NCBI RefSeq assembly: GCF_004770615.1
Contig: NZ_RQER01000011.1
Span: 1-64,000, forward strand
DNA: 64,000 bases
Source of the DNA: Leptospira langatensis
GTDB taxonomy: Bacteria > Spirochaetota > Leptospiria > Leptospirales > Leptospiraceae
Direction: 5' to 3'
Part shown: positions 33,970 through 43,011 of the stretch, piece by piece
How the letters are laid out: every line of letters begins with the position of its first letter
Position numbering within the stretch: position 1 is the stretch's first letter
Position numbers and translations under genes: made by a program
The notes under the pieces: generated by a model
The model's database searches: none
Told to the model about the DNA's origin: nothing
What the model saw: the letters and a program-made list of their open reading frames with translations, nothing else

Positions 33970-35031
33970 ATGGCAATTTCAAAATGGATGATCTACGGAG
34001 CGAACGGTTACACGGGGGAGCTCATTGCAAGAAGAGCAGTTTCTCGAGGACAGAAACCTGTGTTAGCAGGAAGGAGCGAATCTAGGATCGCTGAACTCGC
34101 AAAAGAACTTCGATTGGAGTACAAAGTATTCGATCTTAAGGATCCTGAGGAAATTGCCAAGAATATTCGGTCCTTCCAATTGGTCTTGCATTGTGCCGGT
34201 CCATTTGTGCTTACCTCCGAGCCGATGGCCAAGGCCTGCATCGCAGAAAAAGTGCATTACTTAGATATCACAGGAGAGATCCCGGTCTACGAATCCTTAC
34301 AGAAATTAGGAAAGGATGCGGAGAAGGCGGGAGTCCTTCTTCTGCCAGGAGTGGGATTCGATATCGTTCCTACGGATTGTTTGGCTTCTTCTTTAAAGAA
34401 ATCCCTTCCGAATGCGAAAGGATTGGAGCTTGCCTTTGTGGGTTTAAGCGAAGTCTCTCCGGGGACAATGAAGAGTGCGCTTGCGCAGCTTCCCTATGGC
34501 TCAAAGGCGAGAAGGAATGGCGAGATGGTGGTCCTTCCTCATTTGAGTACGAGTCGAGAGGTCCAGGCGGGAGGGAGATCCTACAAAGTCTTCGGGATCC
34601 CTTGGGGAGATGTTTTCACTGCCTATATCTCGACCGGGATACCGAATATAGATGTGTACACGGATATTCCGGAGAGCCAGGTCAAGGCACTGCGTTATAT
34701 GAAACCGGCCCTATCCTTATTAAAAGTGCCCTTTGTTTTAAAAGCTGTCCAGGCCTTGGTCGGAAAAACGATCAAAGGACCAGGGGAATCGGTTCGCACC
34801 AATACCATGACTACGGTCTGGGGAGAAGTGCGCACGGAAGACGGAAAGAGATCCAATCGAATCCTAGAATGCAAAGAAGGATACGAGTTCACGATAGAAT
34901 CTTCCTTGGCTGCTGTCTCAAAAGTTTTGGCGGGGAAGGGAGGAAAAGGATTCAAGACCCCAAGTCTTGCGTTCGGAGCGGATTTTGTTTTGGAGATCCC
35001 CGGTTCTAAGTGGACGAATCTTCCCAACTGA
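33970..35031 (+). CDS. Saccharopine-dehydrogenase-like / trans-acting enoyl reductase family
   Basis: A 353-residue NAD(P)-binding protein with an N-terminal Rossmann motif WMIYGANGYTGELIARRA and the second-strand VLAGRSESRIAELAKEL. GVGFDIVPTDCLA near residue 130 and a C-terminal alpha/beta domain match the saccharopine dehydrogenase-like family that includes mycobacterial trans-acting enoyl reductases of lipid synthesis. No saccharopine pathway genes are nearby, so a lipid or polyketide-type reduction is more likely; unproven. It is divergent from the sterol-desaturase-type gene. Confidence 0.83.
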   Translation: MAISKWMIYGANGYTGELIARRAVSRGQKPVLAGRSESRIAELAKELRLEYKVFDLKDPEEIAKNIRSFQLVLHCAGPFVLTSEPMAKACIAEKVHYLDITGEIPVYESLQKLGKDAEKAGVLLLPGVGFDIVPTDCLASSLKKSLPNAKGLELAFVGLSEVSPGTMKSALAQLPYGSKARRNGEMVVLPHLSTSREVQAGGRSYKVFGIPWGDVFTAYISTGIPNIDVYTDIPESQVKALRYMKPALSLLKVPFVLKAVQALVGKTIKGPGESVRTNTMTTVWGEVRTEDGKRSNRILECKEGYEFTIESSLAAVSKVLAGKGGKGFKTPSLAFGADFVLEIPGSKWTNLPN

Positions 35032-35123
35032 CAGAAAGGAAGAAGGAACTCCATCCTTTGCAGAAAGGAAAAATTTTCTTTACATTGTCTTGGATGGAAG
35101 AAGCATGATCGCGCGTACAAAGA

Positions 35124-35801
35124 ATGATATCTTTCTTTCGACTTAGTATCCTATTCGCTTTTTTACTAATCTGTTTGGGATGCACAACCATCAAGGTGCA
35201 TGTTCCTAGAACCTTACCCGATCCGCACCTGATCCAAGAGAATTGGAACGAGATAAAATATCTTGCGTATGATCCTGCCCAAGACTGGAAATCTGAAAAT
35301 TTGGAGATCGAATATTCCCAAGAAGATCCAAAACGTTTCGTAAACTACAGAGATATCTTTACCACTTGGACTGGGTGGGGAAGGGATTACGAAAATCTTT
35401 ATGGTCCGGTCACAAAACTTCTCGCAAAGGAATTCAAGGACAATCCGGAGGAGTATTTCGGAAAGACAAAGATACTGATCCGAAAATTCCATTTGGAATC
35501 CGTAGATCATTGCATATACAACTCTGTGAATGTAGAGTTTGAGGCGGATGTGATCTCAAATGGAATATCTTGGAATTATAATTTTAAGGATGGGATCGAG
35601 TCGGAGGTCAGCGATTGCATGACGGTGCTCGCTACTCTTCCCGTTCTAACCGGATGGATCGTTTATCTTCCTTATATAGGGTATAGGGGAAGCAGGGAGG
35701 ATCAGCTGAATCAAATGGGCCGAGTCGCCATGCTGGATTTCTTGGATGAATGGAAGAAGCGTAATCCGAAACCTACGGATAAAAAGGGGAAAGCGAAATG
35801 A
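35124..35801 (+). CDS. Lipoprotein, unknown function
   Basis: A 225-residue lipoprotein with signal ending LLICLGC. The mature part has an aromatic-rich front (WNEIKYLAYDPAQDWKSENLEIEYS), DIFTTWTGWGRDYENLYGPV, and a hydrophobic stretch near the C-terminus (VLATLPVLTGWIVYLPYIGY) that could be a membrane-inserted hairpin, ending in a Lys-rich tail. Cys residues in VDHCIYNSV and VSDCMTVL may pair. No known domain was recognised. Its stop overlaps the start of the next lipoprotein (ATGA). Confidence 0.7.
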   Translation: MISFFRLSILFAFLLICLGCTTIKVHVPRTLPDPHLIQENWNEIKYLAYDPAQDWKSENLEIEYSQEDPKRFVNYRDIFTTWTGWGRDYENLYGPVTKLLAKEFKDNPEEYFGKTKILIRKFHLESVDHCIYNSVNVEFEADVISNGISWNYNFKDGIESEVSDCMTVLATLPVLTGWIVYLPYIGYRGSREDQLNQMGRVAMLDFLDEWKKRNPKPTDKKGKAK

Positions 35802-36700
35802 AAAAGTCACTTCCTATCCTTCTTCTTTTTCTCAGCTTCACATTTTCCTGTTATTATTCTACGGACAAGAGATATACGGTAGGTCAGCCTTACGAGCCGA
35901 ACAAGGATATGTATTTCGATGAGGAGAATCCGCAGTTCGAGGAAGGAGAACCTTATTCCGTAATCGACTTTATAGGAAAATGGCTCTGGCCGGATAGCTT
36001 ATTCGCAAAGGTAATGATCTGGGACAGAAGAATGCAGAACCATTCCTTCTCCTTTGAGACCAAAAGGTATTTGAAAGAATATATCAGGGATAATAATCTC
36101 AAAGACGTAAAGGTCCGTTTCAATCAGTATGCTCCCTGGGACGATCTCAAAAGACTATGGCATTCTAGATCCGTGAATCCTTTCTTGAAATGGACGATCG
36201 GGCTCTACGCATATTTTGTAAATGATCTGATCTTAGTGGGAAGGATCTTTGGTGGGGACCATTATAACCCCTATTCGAATACGATCCATGTGTATTCCGA
36301 TATCCCTGCTGTGGTCGTGCATGAGGGAGGCCACGCCAAGGATTTCTCCCAAAGGCAATATCGTTCCTTGTATGCACTTGGCTATGCTGTTCCTGTCTTA
36401 GGTGCCTTTTATCCGGAAGCGAGAGCTTCGGATGATGCGATCCGATATTTCAGATATCGCTGTGATAAAACAGAAGAGATAACCGCCTATCGCACGTTAT
36501 ATCCTGCCTATGGTTCCTATGTGGCCGGAGGGGTATCGGATCTTGTCCCGACTTCTCCCTATTCTACGTTAATCTATTATTCCCTACTGGCAACTGCAGC
36601 GACTGCCGGGCATCTGGTTGGCTACGTACGCCAGCGTCAGGTGGAAAAGGAATGGATCCCGAAAGAATGCCAGATCGCAAACGAGCTAGGAAAGAAATAG
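35798..36700 (+). CDS. Lipoprotein with HEXXH zinc-peptidase motif
   Basis: A 300-residue lipoprotein (signal ending SFTFSC). The segment NTIHVYSDIPAVVVHEGGHAKDF contains HEGGH at 175-179, the HEXXH zinc motif, preceded by a strand as in metallopeptidases. Glu207 in YPEARASDDAIRYF is a good candidate for the third zinc ligand (gluzincin-like). Two hydrophobic stretches follow the site (about 190-203 and 255-275). This suggests a membrane-tethered zinc peptidase in the envelope; the family is not one I can name. It is translationally coupled to the lipoprotein upstream. Confidence 0.7.
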   Translation: MKKSLPILLLFLSFTFSCYYSTDKRYTVGQPYEPNKDMYFDEENPQFEEGEPYSVIDFIGKWLWPDSLFAKVMIWDRRMQNHSFSFETKRYLKEYIRDNNLKDVKVRFNQYAPWDDLKRLWHSRSVNPFLKWTIGLYAYFVNDLILVGRIFGGDHYNPYSNTIHVYSDIPAVVVHEGGHAKDFSQRQYRSLYALGYAVPVLGAFYPEARASDDAIRYFRYRCDKTEEITAYRTLYPAYGSYVAGGVSDLVPTSPYSTLIYYSLLATAATAGHLVGYVRQRQVEKEWIPKECQIANELGKK

Positions 36701-36840
36701 TTCCCACAGCGTAGATCCGAAGGGTCCCCGCCCTGGTTCGGGTGGGGGGAGTGGCCCGTGGGCGGCGCGAAATCCCTATATCACAAAACCGAAATATTTG
36801 CAACTCCTCTTAAAAACAGTTCCCACGCTGTAGGAACTCC
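36699..36840 (+). repeat. Dispersed GC-rich repeat, copy 4
   Basis: A complete copy in forward orientation, starting at the stop codon of the zinc-motif lipoprotein. It has AGTTCCCAC at the left edge (36699-36707), the hairpin CCCCGCCC/GGGTGGGG, the core GGGGGGAGTGGCCCGTGGG (36744-36762), CTATATCACAAAA, and the inverted repeat AGTTCCCAC...GTAGGAACT (36818-36838). It may also act as the terminator of the lipoprotein operon. Confidence 0.85.
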
Positions 36841-36932
36841 TTCCTCTCCTAAAATCGAACTTCCTTGGTTTTCCCTACAATCCGGCCAAAACTAGATTTC
36901 TTTCCAAACACTTAGTTTATATATTAAATAAA

Positions 36933-36951
36933 ATGATTAGTAATTAATCAT
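36933..36951. promoter_or_regulatory. 19-bp palindrome upstream of ATP-grasp cluster
   Basis: ATGATTA-GTAAT-TAATCAT is a perfect inverted repeat in AT-rich sequence, about 30 bases upstream of a TATAAT box. It loosely resembles Fur/PerR-type sites, which would fit with the iron-uptake genes downstream, but this is only a resemblance. Confidence 0.4.
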
Positions 36952-36980
36952 ATATGAAGTTATAGTATAAAAAATAAGCG

Positions 36981-36986
36981 TATAAT
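36981..36986 (+). promoter_or_regulatory. Candidate -10 box (TATAAT) of the ATP-grasp cluster
   Basis: A consensus TATAAT lies 63 bases before the ATG of the ATP-grasp gene. The -35 region (GTTATA, 16 bases upstream) is poor, so an activator may be needed. Confidence 0.4.
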
Positions 36987-37048
36987 TTAATTTCTGCTTG
37001 TTTATTAACAGGGAAAATCGTCCCCTTCAGTTAGATGGGAGGGACGCT

Positions 37049-38473
37049 ATGCTCCTGACAAACTATCAAACGGATTCTTTTTACGATGAAATGTTCTCCG
37101 AGGAAGGCGGGATTCGCCAGAGTTATCATATTCTGAAATCCCGGATCGAGGGGATGGACGATAAAGAACTTCTGAGCAGGAAGGCTTCCGCAGAAAAGGC
37201 ACTTCTTTCTCTCGGGATCACATTCAATGTCTACGGAGACGAGGAAGAAGAAGAAAGGATCATGCCTTTCGATATCATTCCGCGTATCGTCACCGCTTAC
37301 GAATGGAAAAAAATGGAAGAGGGCTTGAAGCAAAGAATTCGTGCCCTGAATCTTTTCATCCAAGATATTTATGGAGATGAGAAGATCATCAAGGACGGGA
37401 TCATTCCCGCGGAGATCGTCTATAGTAGTTCCGGTTATTTAAAGGAATGTAAGGGGCTCGTTCCACCTAAAGGGATCTGGATCCATATTACTGGGACCGA
37501 CCTTGTCCGTGACGGGGATGGGCAAATGCTCGTTCTGGAAGATAACCTTCGTTGCCCTTCCGGTGTTTCCTATGTATTAGAAAATCGTGAAGTAATGAAG
37601 AAAACATTCCCGGAATTATTCGCGAGTCTTTCTGTGCGTCCTATTTACGACTATCCGATCCGTCTTCGGGGAATGTTGGAGCATCTCTCCGACAAATCCA
37701 ATCCGAATATCGCCGTTCTTACCCCTGGGATCTATAACTCCGCTTATTATGAGCATAGCTTCCTTGCGTCCCGCATGGGAGTCTCCTTGGTAGAAGGTAC
37801 CGATCTTACTGTCCGGGACGACAAGCTCTACATGAGAACAACCAAAGGATTGAAGCAAGTCGACATTCTCTATCGCAGGATAGATGATAATTTCCTGGAT
37901 CCTAAGGTCTTCCGTAAGGATTCCATGCTTGGTGTTCCGGGCCTCTTTGAAGTATTTAAAAAAGGAAATGTTGCTCTTGCAAACGCTCCTGGGACAGGGG
38001 TTGCTGATGATAAGGTGATCTATTCCTATGTTCCTGATTTTATTAAGTACTATCTGGGAGAGGATCCTATCATCCCGAATGTTCCTACTTACCTTTGTTC
38101 CAGAGAGAAGGATCTGAACTACGTTTGCGAGAATATCGGCAATCTGGTTGTAAAGGCGGCTAACGGAGCTGGCGGATATGGAATGATCATAGGTCCAGTC
38201 GCAAGCCAAAAAGAGAAGGAAGAATTCGTGGCCAAGGTAAAAGCCGATCCACGCAATTATATAGCTCAGCCTGTGCTTAGTCTTTCTCGTATCCCTACAT
38301 TGATCGAGGATAAATTGGAAGGGCGACATGTGGATCTAAGACCCTTTATTCTCTATGGGGAAGAGATCTATGTCATGCCTGGAGGATTGACGAGGGTCGC
38401 CTTGAGAAGGGGATCTTTGGTGGTAAATTCATCTCAGGGTGGAGGATCCAAAGATACCTGGGTAATGGGTTGA
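37049..38473 (+). CDS. Circularly permuted ATP-grasp protein (stand-alone type)
   Basis: A 474-residue protein of the circularly permuted ATP-grasp family (CP_ATPgrasp, former DUF404/407). Diagnostic segments are VLEDNLRCPSGVSYVLENR, EGTDLTVRDDKLYMRT, QVDILYRRIDD, DSMLGVPGL and the ATP-binding loop Lys369 with ANGAGGYGM (371-379), which is intact. Family members are predicted to form amide bonds, perhaps a peptide or peptide-modified metabolite, together with alpha-E and transglutaminase proteins; the product is unknown. ATG 37049 is chosen for the GGGAGGG site six bases upstream; a TTG at 36998 would add 17 residues. It heads the first of two such clusters. Confidence 0.92.
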   Translation: MLLTNYQTDSFYDEMFSEEGGIRQSYHILKSRIEGMDDKELLSRKASAEKALLSLGITFNVYGDEEEEERIMPFDIIPRIVTAYEWKKMEEGLKQRIRALNLFIQDIYGDEKIIKDGIIPAEIVYSSSGYLKECKGLVPPKGIWIHITGTDLVRDGDGQMLVLEDNLRCPSGVSYVLENREVMKKTFPELFASLSVRPIYDYPIRLRGMLEHLSDKSNPNIAVLTPGIYNSAYYEHSFLASRMGVSLVEGTDLTVRDDKLYMRTTKGLKQVDILYRRIDDNFLDPKVFRKDSMLGVPGLFEVFKKGNVALANAPGTGVADDKVIYSYVPDFIKYYLGEDPIIPNVPTYLCSREKDLNYVCENIGNLVVKAANGAGGYGMIIGPVASQKEKEEFVAKVKADPRNYIAQPVLSLSRIPTLIEDKLEGRHVDLRPFILYGEEIYVMPGGLTRVALRRGSLVVNSSQGGGSKDTWVMG

Positions 38474-38550
38474 TCTCAAGCCAAATAAGCAAAGAGGGAA
38501 TGATTTCAAGCGGAACCGAAACATACTATAAAAACTAGAGAGGTTTCCTA

Positions 38551-39495
38551 ATGCTAAGCCGAGTCGCCGAATCCGTATATTGGATGAATCGCTATATGGA
38601 GAGAGCGGAGAATTATTCGCGTTTCTTGGACGTGAATTTTCAGCTTTCTCTGGACCTGAATGAAGACTCCAATCGCCAATGGATGCCGCTAGTCTATACT
38701 ACCGGTGATAACGAACTATTCTTCCGCAAATACAATTCTCCTAGTAAGGAAAACATAATACACTTTATGAGCTTGGATACGGAGAATCCGAATTCCATCA
38801 TGAATTGTTTGATTCGTGCCAGAGAGAATGCGAGGACGATCCGGGAGAATATTTCCACTCCAATGTGGGAAGTGATCAACGAATTCTATCTCACGATCAA
38901 ATCCAAGAGACGGTTTGATGAATCCGATATGCCTGGCATTGCCGAATTCTTCAAGGCGATCCGGAACCAATGTCTCTTATTCTACGGTTGCCAAGAGGCT
39001 ACTATCTCTCACGACGAGGTTTGGCATTTTGCTCTGCTTGGGAGATTGCTTGAGAGAGCGGATAAGACTACGCGTATCCTGGATATGAAATATTTTATCC
39101 TACTCCCTTCCGGAGAAAATACGGGTTCGACTTTGGATCTGATCCAATGGCTATCCCTTTTGAAGTCGGCAAGTGCTCATGAGATGTTCAATCGCTTCTA
39201 CACTAGGATCACTCCTAAGAGTATCGCAGAATTCCTGATCTTGGATAAGATCTTTCCGAGAGCGATCCGATTCTGCCTCTCTAAGACCTTCGATAGTTTG
39301 AAGACCTTAAGCGGTACCGAAAAGGATAGCTATGGAGAAGAGACTGAGAAGAAGGTGGGAGTCCTTCTCTCCGAAATGAATTATGCTTCCATTGACGAGA
39401 TCTTTACTTCGGGAATGCACGAATATCTGGATCAGTTGCAGGTCCGATTGAACGGGATCGCTTCCCAGTTGGACGAAACATATTTTAGAAATTAA
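38551..39495 (+). CDS. Alpha-E domain protein (DUF403)
   Basis: A 314-residue all-helical protein of the alpha-E family. The start MLSRVAESVYWMNRYMERAENYSRFLDV is the family signature. Other conserved segments are ARENARTIRENISTPMWEVINEFYL and FALLGRLLERADKTTRILDMKYF. The alpha-E domain always travels with permuted ATP-grasp and transglutaminase genes; its biochemical role is not established. It lies 77 bases after the ATP-grasp gene and 48 bases before the transglutaminase gene, with an AGAGAGG ribosome site. Confidence 0.92.
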   Translation: MLSRVAESVYWMNRYMERAENYSRFLDVNFQLSLDLNEDSNRQWMPLVYTTGDNELFFRKYNSPSKENIIHFMSLDTENPNSIMNCLIRARENARTIRENISTPMWEVINEFYLTIKSKRRFDESDMPGIAEFFKAIRNQCLLFYGCQEATISHDEVWHFALLGRLLERADKTTRILDMKYFILLPSGENTGSTLDLIQWLSLLKSASAHEMFNRFYTRITPKSIAEFLILDKIFPRAIRFCLSKTFDSLKTLSGTEKDSYGEETEKKVGVLLSEMNYASIDEIFTSGMHEYLDQLQVRLNGIASQLDETYFRN

Positions 39496-39543
39496 TAATA
39501 CTCGGGTATCTTCTCGATCTTTCGGGTAAAAGGCAAAGACCGC

Positions 39544-42500
39544 ATGTCTCTTTTAGTTTCATTAACTCACGAAACATCCTACGAATACGATAGGCCTGTA
39601 AATTTATCTCCTCATGTGATCCGCTTGAGGCCGGCGCCTCACTCTAGGACGAGGATCGTATCTTATTCCCTGAATGTGGAGCCTGCAGAGCAATTCCTGA
39701 ATTGGCAACAGGACCCTTTTGGGAATTACCAAGCAAGGCTTGTCTTCCCTAAAAAGACCGAGAAGCTAAAGATCCTAGTCGATCTCGTGGCGGAGATCCA
39801 AGTCATTAATCCTTTCGATTTTTTCTTGGAGCCGGACGCGGAAGAAACCCCTTTCATTTATTCGGATGCTTTACGAAAGGAACTTCTTCCGTATTTAAGT
39901 GCGACGGATGGAAGCCACGCTCTTGCGAATTATATTTCTTCTCTTAGAAAAGACGGCATATTGAAATCAAAGAGAACGGTGGATTTCCTAGTAGGGCTCA
40001 ACCAAAGAGTGTACCAAGATGTTTCTTATGTGATCCGAATGGAGCCTGGTGTCCAGACTTGCACGGAAACCTTGGAGAGAAGATCCGGTTCCTGTAGGGA
40101 TTCCGCCTTCTTGCTTGTGCAGATCCTTCGTCATATAGGTCTCGCCTCTAGATTCGTATCCGGTTACCTCATCCAACTGAAGCCGGATGAGGTTGCGATC
40201 CACGGACCGGCAGGACCAAAAGAGGATTTTACAGACCTGCATGCTTGGGCCGAAGTCTTTTTGCCGGGTGCCGGTTGGGTGGGTCTTGATCCTACCTCCG
40301 GTTTATTTGCAGGAGAAGGTCATATTCCATTGGCAGCGGTGCCGGAGCCGATCAGTGCCTCGCCTGTGTTCGGTTATTCGGATCCAGCGGATACAAAGTT
40401 CGGGTTTCGAATGGAAGTAAGACGCTTTCAGGAGAGTCCGCGGGTAACTAAACCTTATTCGGATGAAACCTGGGACCGGATCTTGAAGATAGGAAAGCAT
40501 CTGGATGAAAGATGCAAAAAGAATGATATTCGTATCTCAATCGGAGGTGAGCCCACATTCATCTCGGACAAGGACAGGCAGGATCCTCAGTGGAATACTG
40601 CTGCATTAGGAAAAGAAAAATTAGAATTCGGTGAAACTCTCCTGGAGAAACTGAGAGAGCGTTTTTCTAAGGGATCTCTTGTGCAGGTTACGCAAGGAAA
40701 ATGGTATCCGGGAGAACCCCTTCCTCGATGGTCTTTGAATACATTCTGGAGAAAAGACGGGGATCCTCTTTGGAAGGATCCTTCTTTGCTCTCCGATTCT
40801 CAAGGCAAGAAGACGATCCCGGACTTGGATATCGAGATGAGCCAAGCACAGGCTTTCGGGGAAAAGCTTTGCTCTATTCTCGGAATTTCCCCTCGGCATT
40901 TGGTCCCTCTCTATGAGGACGGATTCTATTATCTTTGGAAAGAAGGCCAGTTCCCGGAATGGAAAGATCCTAAAGAAGGAGATCCTGAGAAAGACGATTT
41001 TTCCTTCGAGGCCTTGGAGAGAAGAAAAACACTCTCTCTGATAGACAGGGATTTCAAATTAAAGAAGGCTTTCGCAATTCCATTACAATTTAATTATATA
41101 TCTTCCGAATGGGAAAGCTCAGAATGGAAGTATAGAAGGGAAAAGCTCTTTTTGATCCCGGGAGATAGTCCTGCCGGATTCAGACTGCCTTTCTCTTCCA
41201 TTTCGGATCATTTCCGAAGCAGTGCCGTATTCACCGATACATCTAAAAAGAGATCCTTCCCGAATAGAAAGGAAATAGATTCTCGTTTAGAAAAAAGAAG
41301 TAAGAAGGAGCCAAAATCCTTTCCTGCAGGCAAGGACCTCCCTATAAGAACTACATTGGTCTTGGAGCCTCGTTTTGGGGTCTTAAGAATCTTCCTTCCT
41401 CCTGTAGAGGGAGCGGAGCCTTGGTTGGATCTGATCGCTTCCTTGGAAGAAGCAGCGAGATCTTGCGGGATTGCAATCGTTCTGGAAGGATACGAACCTC
41501 CTTCGGATGCAAGACTTGGCCTATTTCGCATAACGCCTGATCCGGGTGTTTTAGAAGTGAATTTACATCCTTCTTCTAATTTTGACGAGTTGGAAGAGAA
41601 GACCCGTATCCTGTACGAAGAGGCAAGAGAGCTAGGTCTAAGCGCAGAGAAGTTCATGATAGACGGAAGGCATACCGGAACCGGAGGAGGGAACCATATT
41701 ACGGTAGGTGCCATGTCTCCGGAAGATAGTCCCTTCTTAAGAAGACCGGATCTGCTCAGGAGTCTTGTAAGCTATTGGCAGCATCATCCTTCTCTTTCGT
41801 ATTTGTTTTCCGGTTTGTTCATAGGACCTACTTCTCAGGCACCTCGTTTAGATGAGGGAAGGGACGAAAGCCTGTATGAATTCGAACTAGCTTCTTCTCA
41901 ATTGGAAGGGATCAAGCAGCCGGATCCTTGGCTCGTAGATCGGTTATTTCGGGATTTATTAACTGATCTTACCGGAAATACCCATAGGGCCGAGATCTCC
42001 ATCGATAAATTGTATCCTCCTTCGGGTCCTCGCCTCGGGCTAGTAGAGTTAAGAGGTTTTGAAATGCCTCCTCATTATAGGATGAGCGTGGTCCAACAAC
42101 TTCTCGTTCTCTCCTTGCTCTCCCGTTTCTGGGAAAAACCTTATACTCATCCTCCTATTTTTTGGGGAACAGAGTTGCATGATCGTTTTTTATTGCCTCA
42201 TTTTGTATGGAACGATTTCAAGAATGTACTGCAAGATCTGAAAGAGCACGGCTTCGATTTTAAAGAAGAGGAGTTCCTTCCTTTCTTCGAATTCCGCTTT
42301 CCTGTCTATGGAAAGACCCAACGAGAAGAAGTCTTCTTGGAATTGAGAATGGCGCTCGAGCCTTGGAACGTTTTAGGAGAAGAAACTTCTTCTTTTGGCA
42401 CTTCGAGAGCGGTGGACTCTGCATTAGAAAGATTGCAAGTAAAGGTGGAAGGCTGGAGCGATCGCTACGTTCTCAGTTGCAACGGTTACGAGGTTCCTCT

Positions 42501-42849
42501 TCGGTCTACCGGCAAAAGAGGAGAAGCGGTTTCCGGGATCCGGTTCAAGGCTTGGAATCCTGTATTCACCTTACATCCGAATCTTCCCATTCATTCCCAT
42601 CTCGTATTCGATATTTGGGATACTTGGTCTTCTCGTCCTTTGGGAGGATGTCGCTATTATGTTTCTCATCCAGGGGGAAGGTCCTACGATACCTATCCCG
42701 TGAATTCTTTCGAGGCCGAGAGCCGTAGGATCTCCAGATTCCTGGCTGACGGCCATTCGGTGCAAAGCGGTTCCGCCCCCAAGAAGGTGAGCCATTCCGG
42801 CGGTTATACCTTGGATCTTCGCTGGGCAAGCACCCGGAAAGAGAAGTAG
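39544..42849 (+). CDS. Transglutaminase-DUF2126 fusion protein
   Basis: A 1101-residue protein. The N-terminal ~270 residues are a bacterial transglutaminase-like domain (preceded by its beta-strand domain, LTHETSYEYDRPVNLSPHVIRLRP) with the triad Cys184 (GSCRDSA), His233 (DLHAWAEV) and Asp249 (GLDPTSG). The rest is DUF2126, recognised by IRISIGGEPTFISDKDRQDPQW, ...DGRHTGTGGGNHITVGA and ELRGFEMPPHYRMSVVQQLL; parts of DUF2126 look like a glutamine-synthetase/amidoligase-type core. It is expected to hydrolyse or transfer amide bonds in the same pathway as the ATP-grasp enzyme. Its position ends the first cluster. Confidence 0.92.
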   Translation: MSLLVSLTHETSYEYDRPVNLSPHVIRLRPAPHSRTRIVSYSLNVEPAEQFLNWQQDPFGNYQARLVFPKKTEKLKILVDLVAEIQVINPFDFFLEPDAEETPFIYSDALRKELLPYLSATDGSHALANYISSLRKDGILKSKRTVDFLVGLNQRVYQDVSYVIRMEPGVQTCTETLERRSGSCRDSAFLLVQILRHIGLASRFVSGYLIQLKPDEVAIHGPAGPKEDFTDLHAWAEVFLPGAGWVGLDPTSGLFAGEGHIPLAAVPEPISASPVFGYSDPADTKFGFRMEVRRFQESPRVTKPYSDETWDRILKIGKHLDERCKKNDIRISIGGEPTFISDKDRQDPQWNTAALGKEKLEFGETLLEKLRERFSKGSLVQVTQGKWYPGEPLPRWSLNTFWRKDGDPLWKDPSLLSDSQGKKTIPDLDIEMSQAQAFGEKLCSILGISPRHLVPLYEDGFYYLWKEGQFPEWKDPKEGDPEKDDFSFEALERRKTLSLIDRDFKLKKAFAIPLQFNYISSEWESSEWKYRREKLFLIPGDSPAGFRLPFSSISDHFRSSAVFTDTSKKRSFPNRKEIDSRLEKRSKKEPKSFPAGKDLPIRTTLVLEPRFGVLRIFLPPVEGAEPWLDLIASLEEAARSCGIAIVLEGYEPPSDARLGLFRITPDPGVLEVNLHPSSNFDELEEKTRILYEEARELGLSAEKFMIDGRHTGTGGGNHITVGAMSPEDSPFLRRPDLLRSLVSYWQHHPSLSYLFSGLFIGPTSQAPRLDEGRDESLYEFELASSQLEGIKQPDPWLVDRLFRDLLTDLTGNTHRAEISIDKLYPPSGPRLGLVELRGFEMPPHYRMSVVQQLLVLSLLSRFWEKPYTHPPIFWGTELHDRFLLPHFVWNDFKNVLQDLKEHGFDFKEEEFLPFFEFRFPVYGKTQREEVFLELRMALEPWNVLGEETSSFGTSRAVDSALERLQVKVEGWSDRYVLSCNGYEVPLRSTGKRGEAVSGIRFKAWNPVFTLHPNLPIHSHLVFDIWDTWSSRPLGGCRYYVSHPGGRSYDTYPVNSFEAESRRISRFLADGHSVQSGSAPKKVSHSGGYTLDLRWASTRKEK

Positions 42850-42922
42850 GAGATCCTACACTCTTTCTCTTTCTTTGGGAGGCAAACGATCCCTTAAACC
42901 CCATTCTGATATTTGTCAATTC

Positions 42923-42939
42923 TTGAGAACCTCTCTCAA
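42923..42939. promoter_or_regulatory. 17-bp palindrome upstream of imelysin gene
   Basis: TTGAGA-ACCTC-TCTCAA is a perfect inverted repeat 73 bases before the imelysin start, in the only gap between the first cluster and the iron operon. It is a candidate operator for that operon. Confidence 0.35.
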
Positions 42940-43011
42940 AAACGGTTGCAAGCAAGGACTTAAAAATAATCCTGATTCTGAGAAACAGACTTAGTTAGAG
43001 CCGGGGTAACT

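Larger units (their letters stand above)
36841..37048 (+). other. AT-rich leader region of the ATP-grasp cluster
   Basis: With repeat copy 4 this makes a ~350-base gap without genes. The part from about 36890 is very AT-rich and holds a perfect palindrome and a TATAAT box (listed separately), then a ~55-base leader ending in a GGGAGGG ribosome site. No coding frame is supported. Confidence 0.6.

Noticed and set aside
34191..35009. Long second frame inside the saccharopine-dehydrogenase-like gene
   Set aside because: Same strand, shifted frame, low-complexity Arg/Gly/Ser/Cys composition; the main frame has clear family motifs throughout.
36721..36790. GC-rich repeat as only a rho-independent terminator
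   Set aside because: The hairpin has no T run in either direction and long sequence outside the stem is conserved among copies, so termination alone does not explain it.
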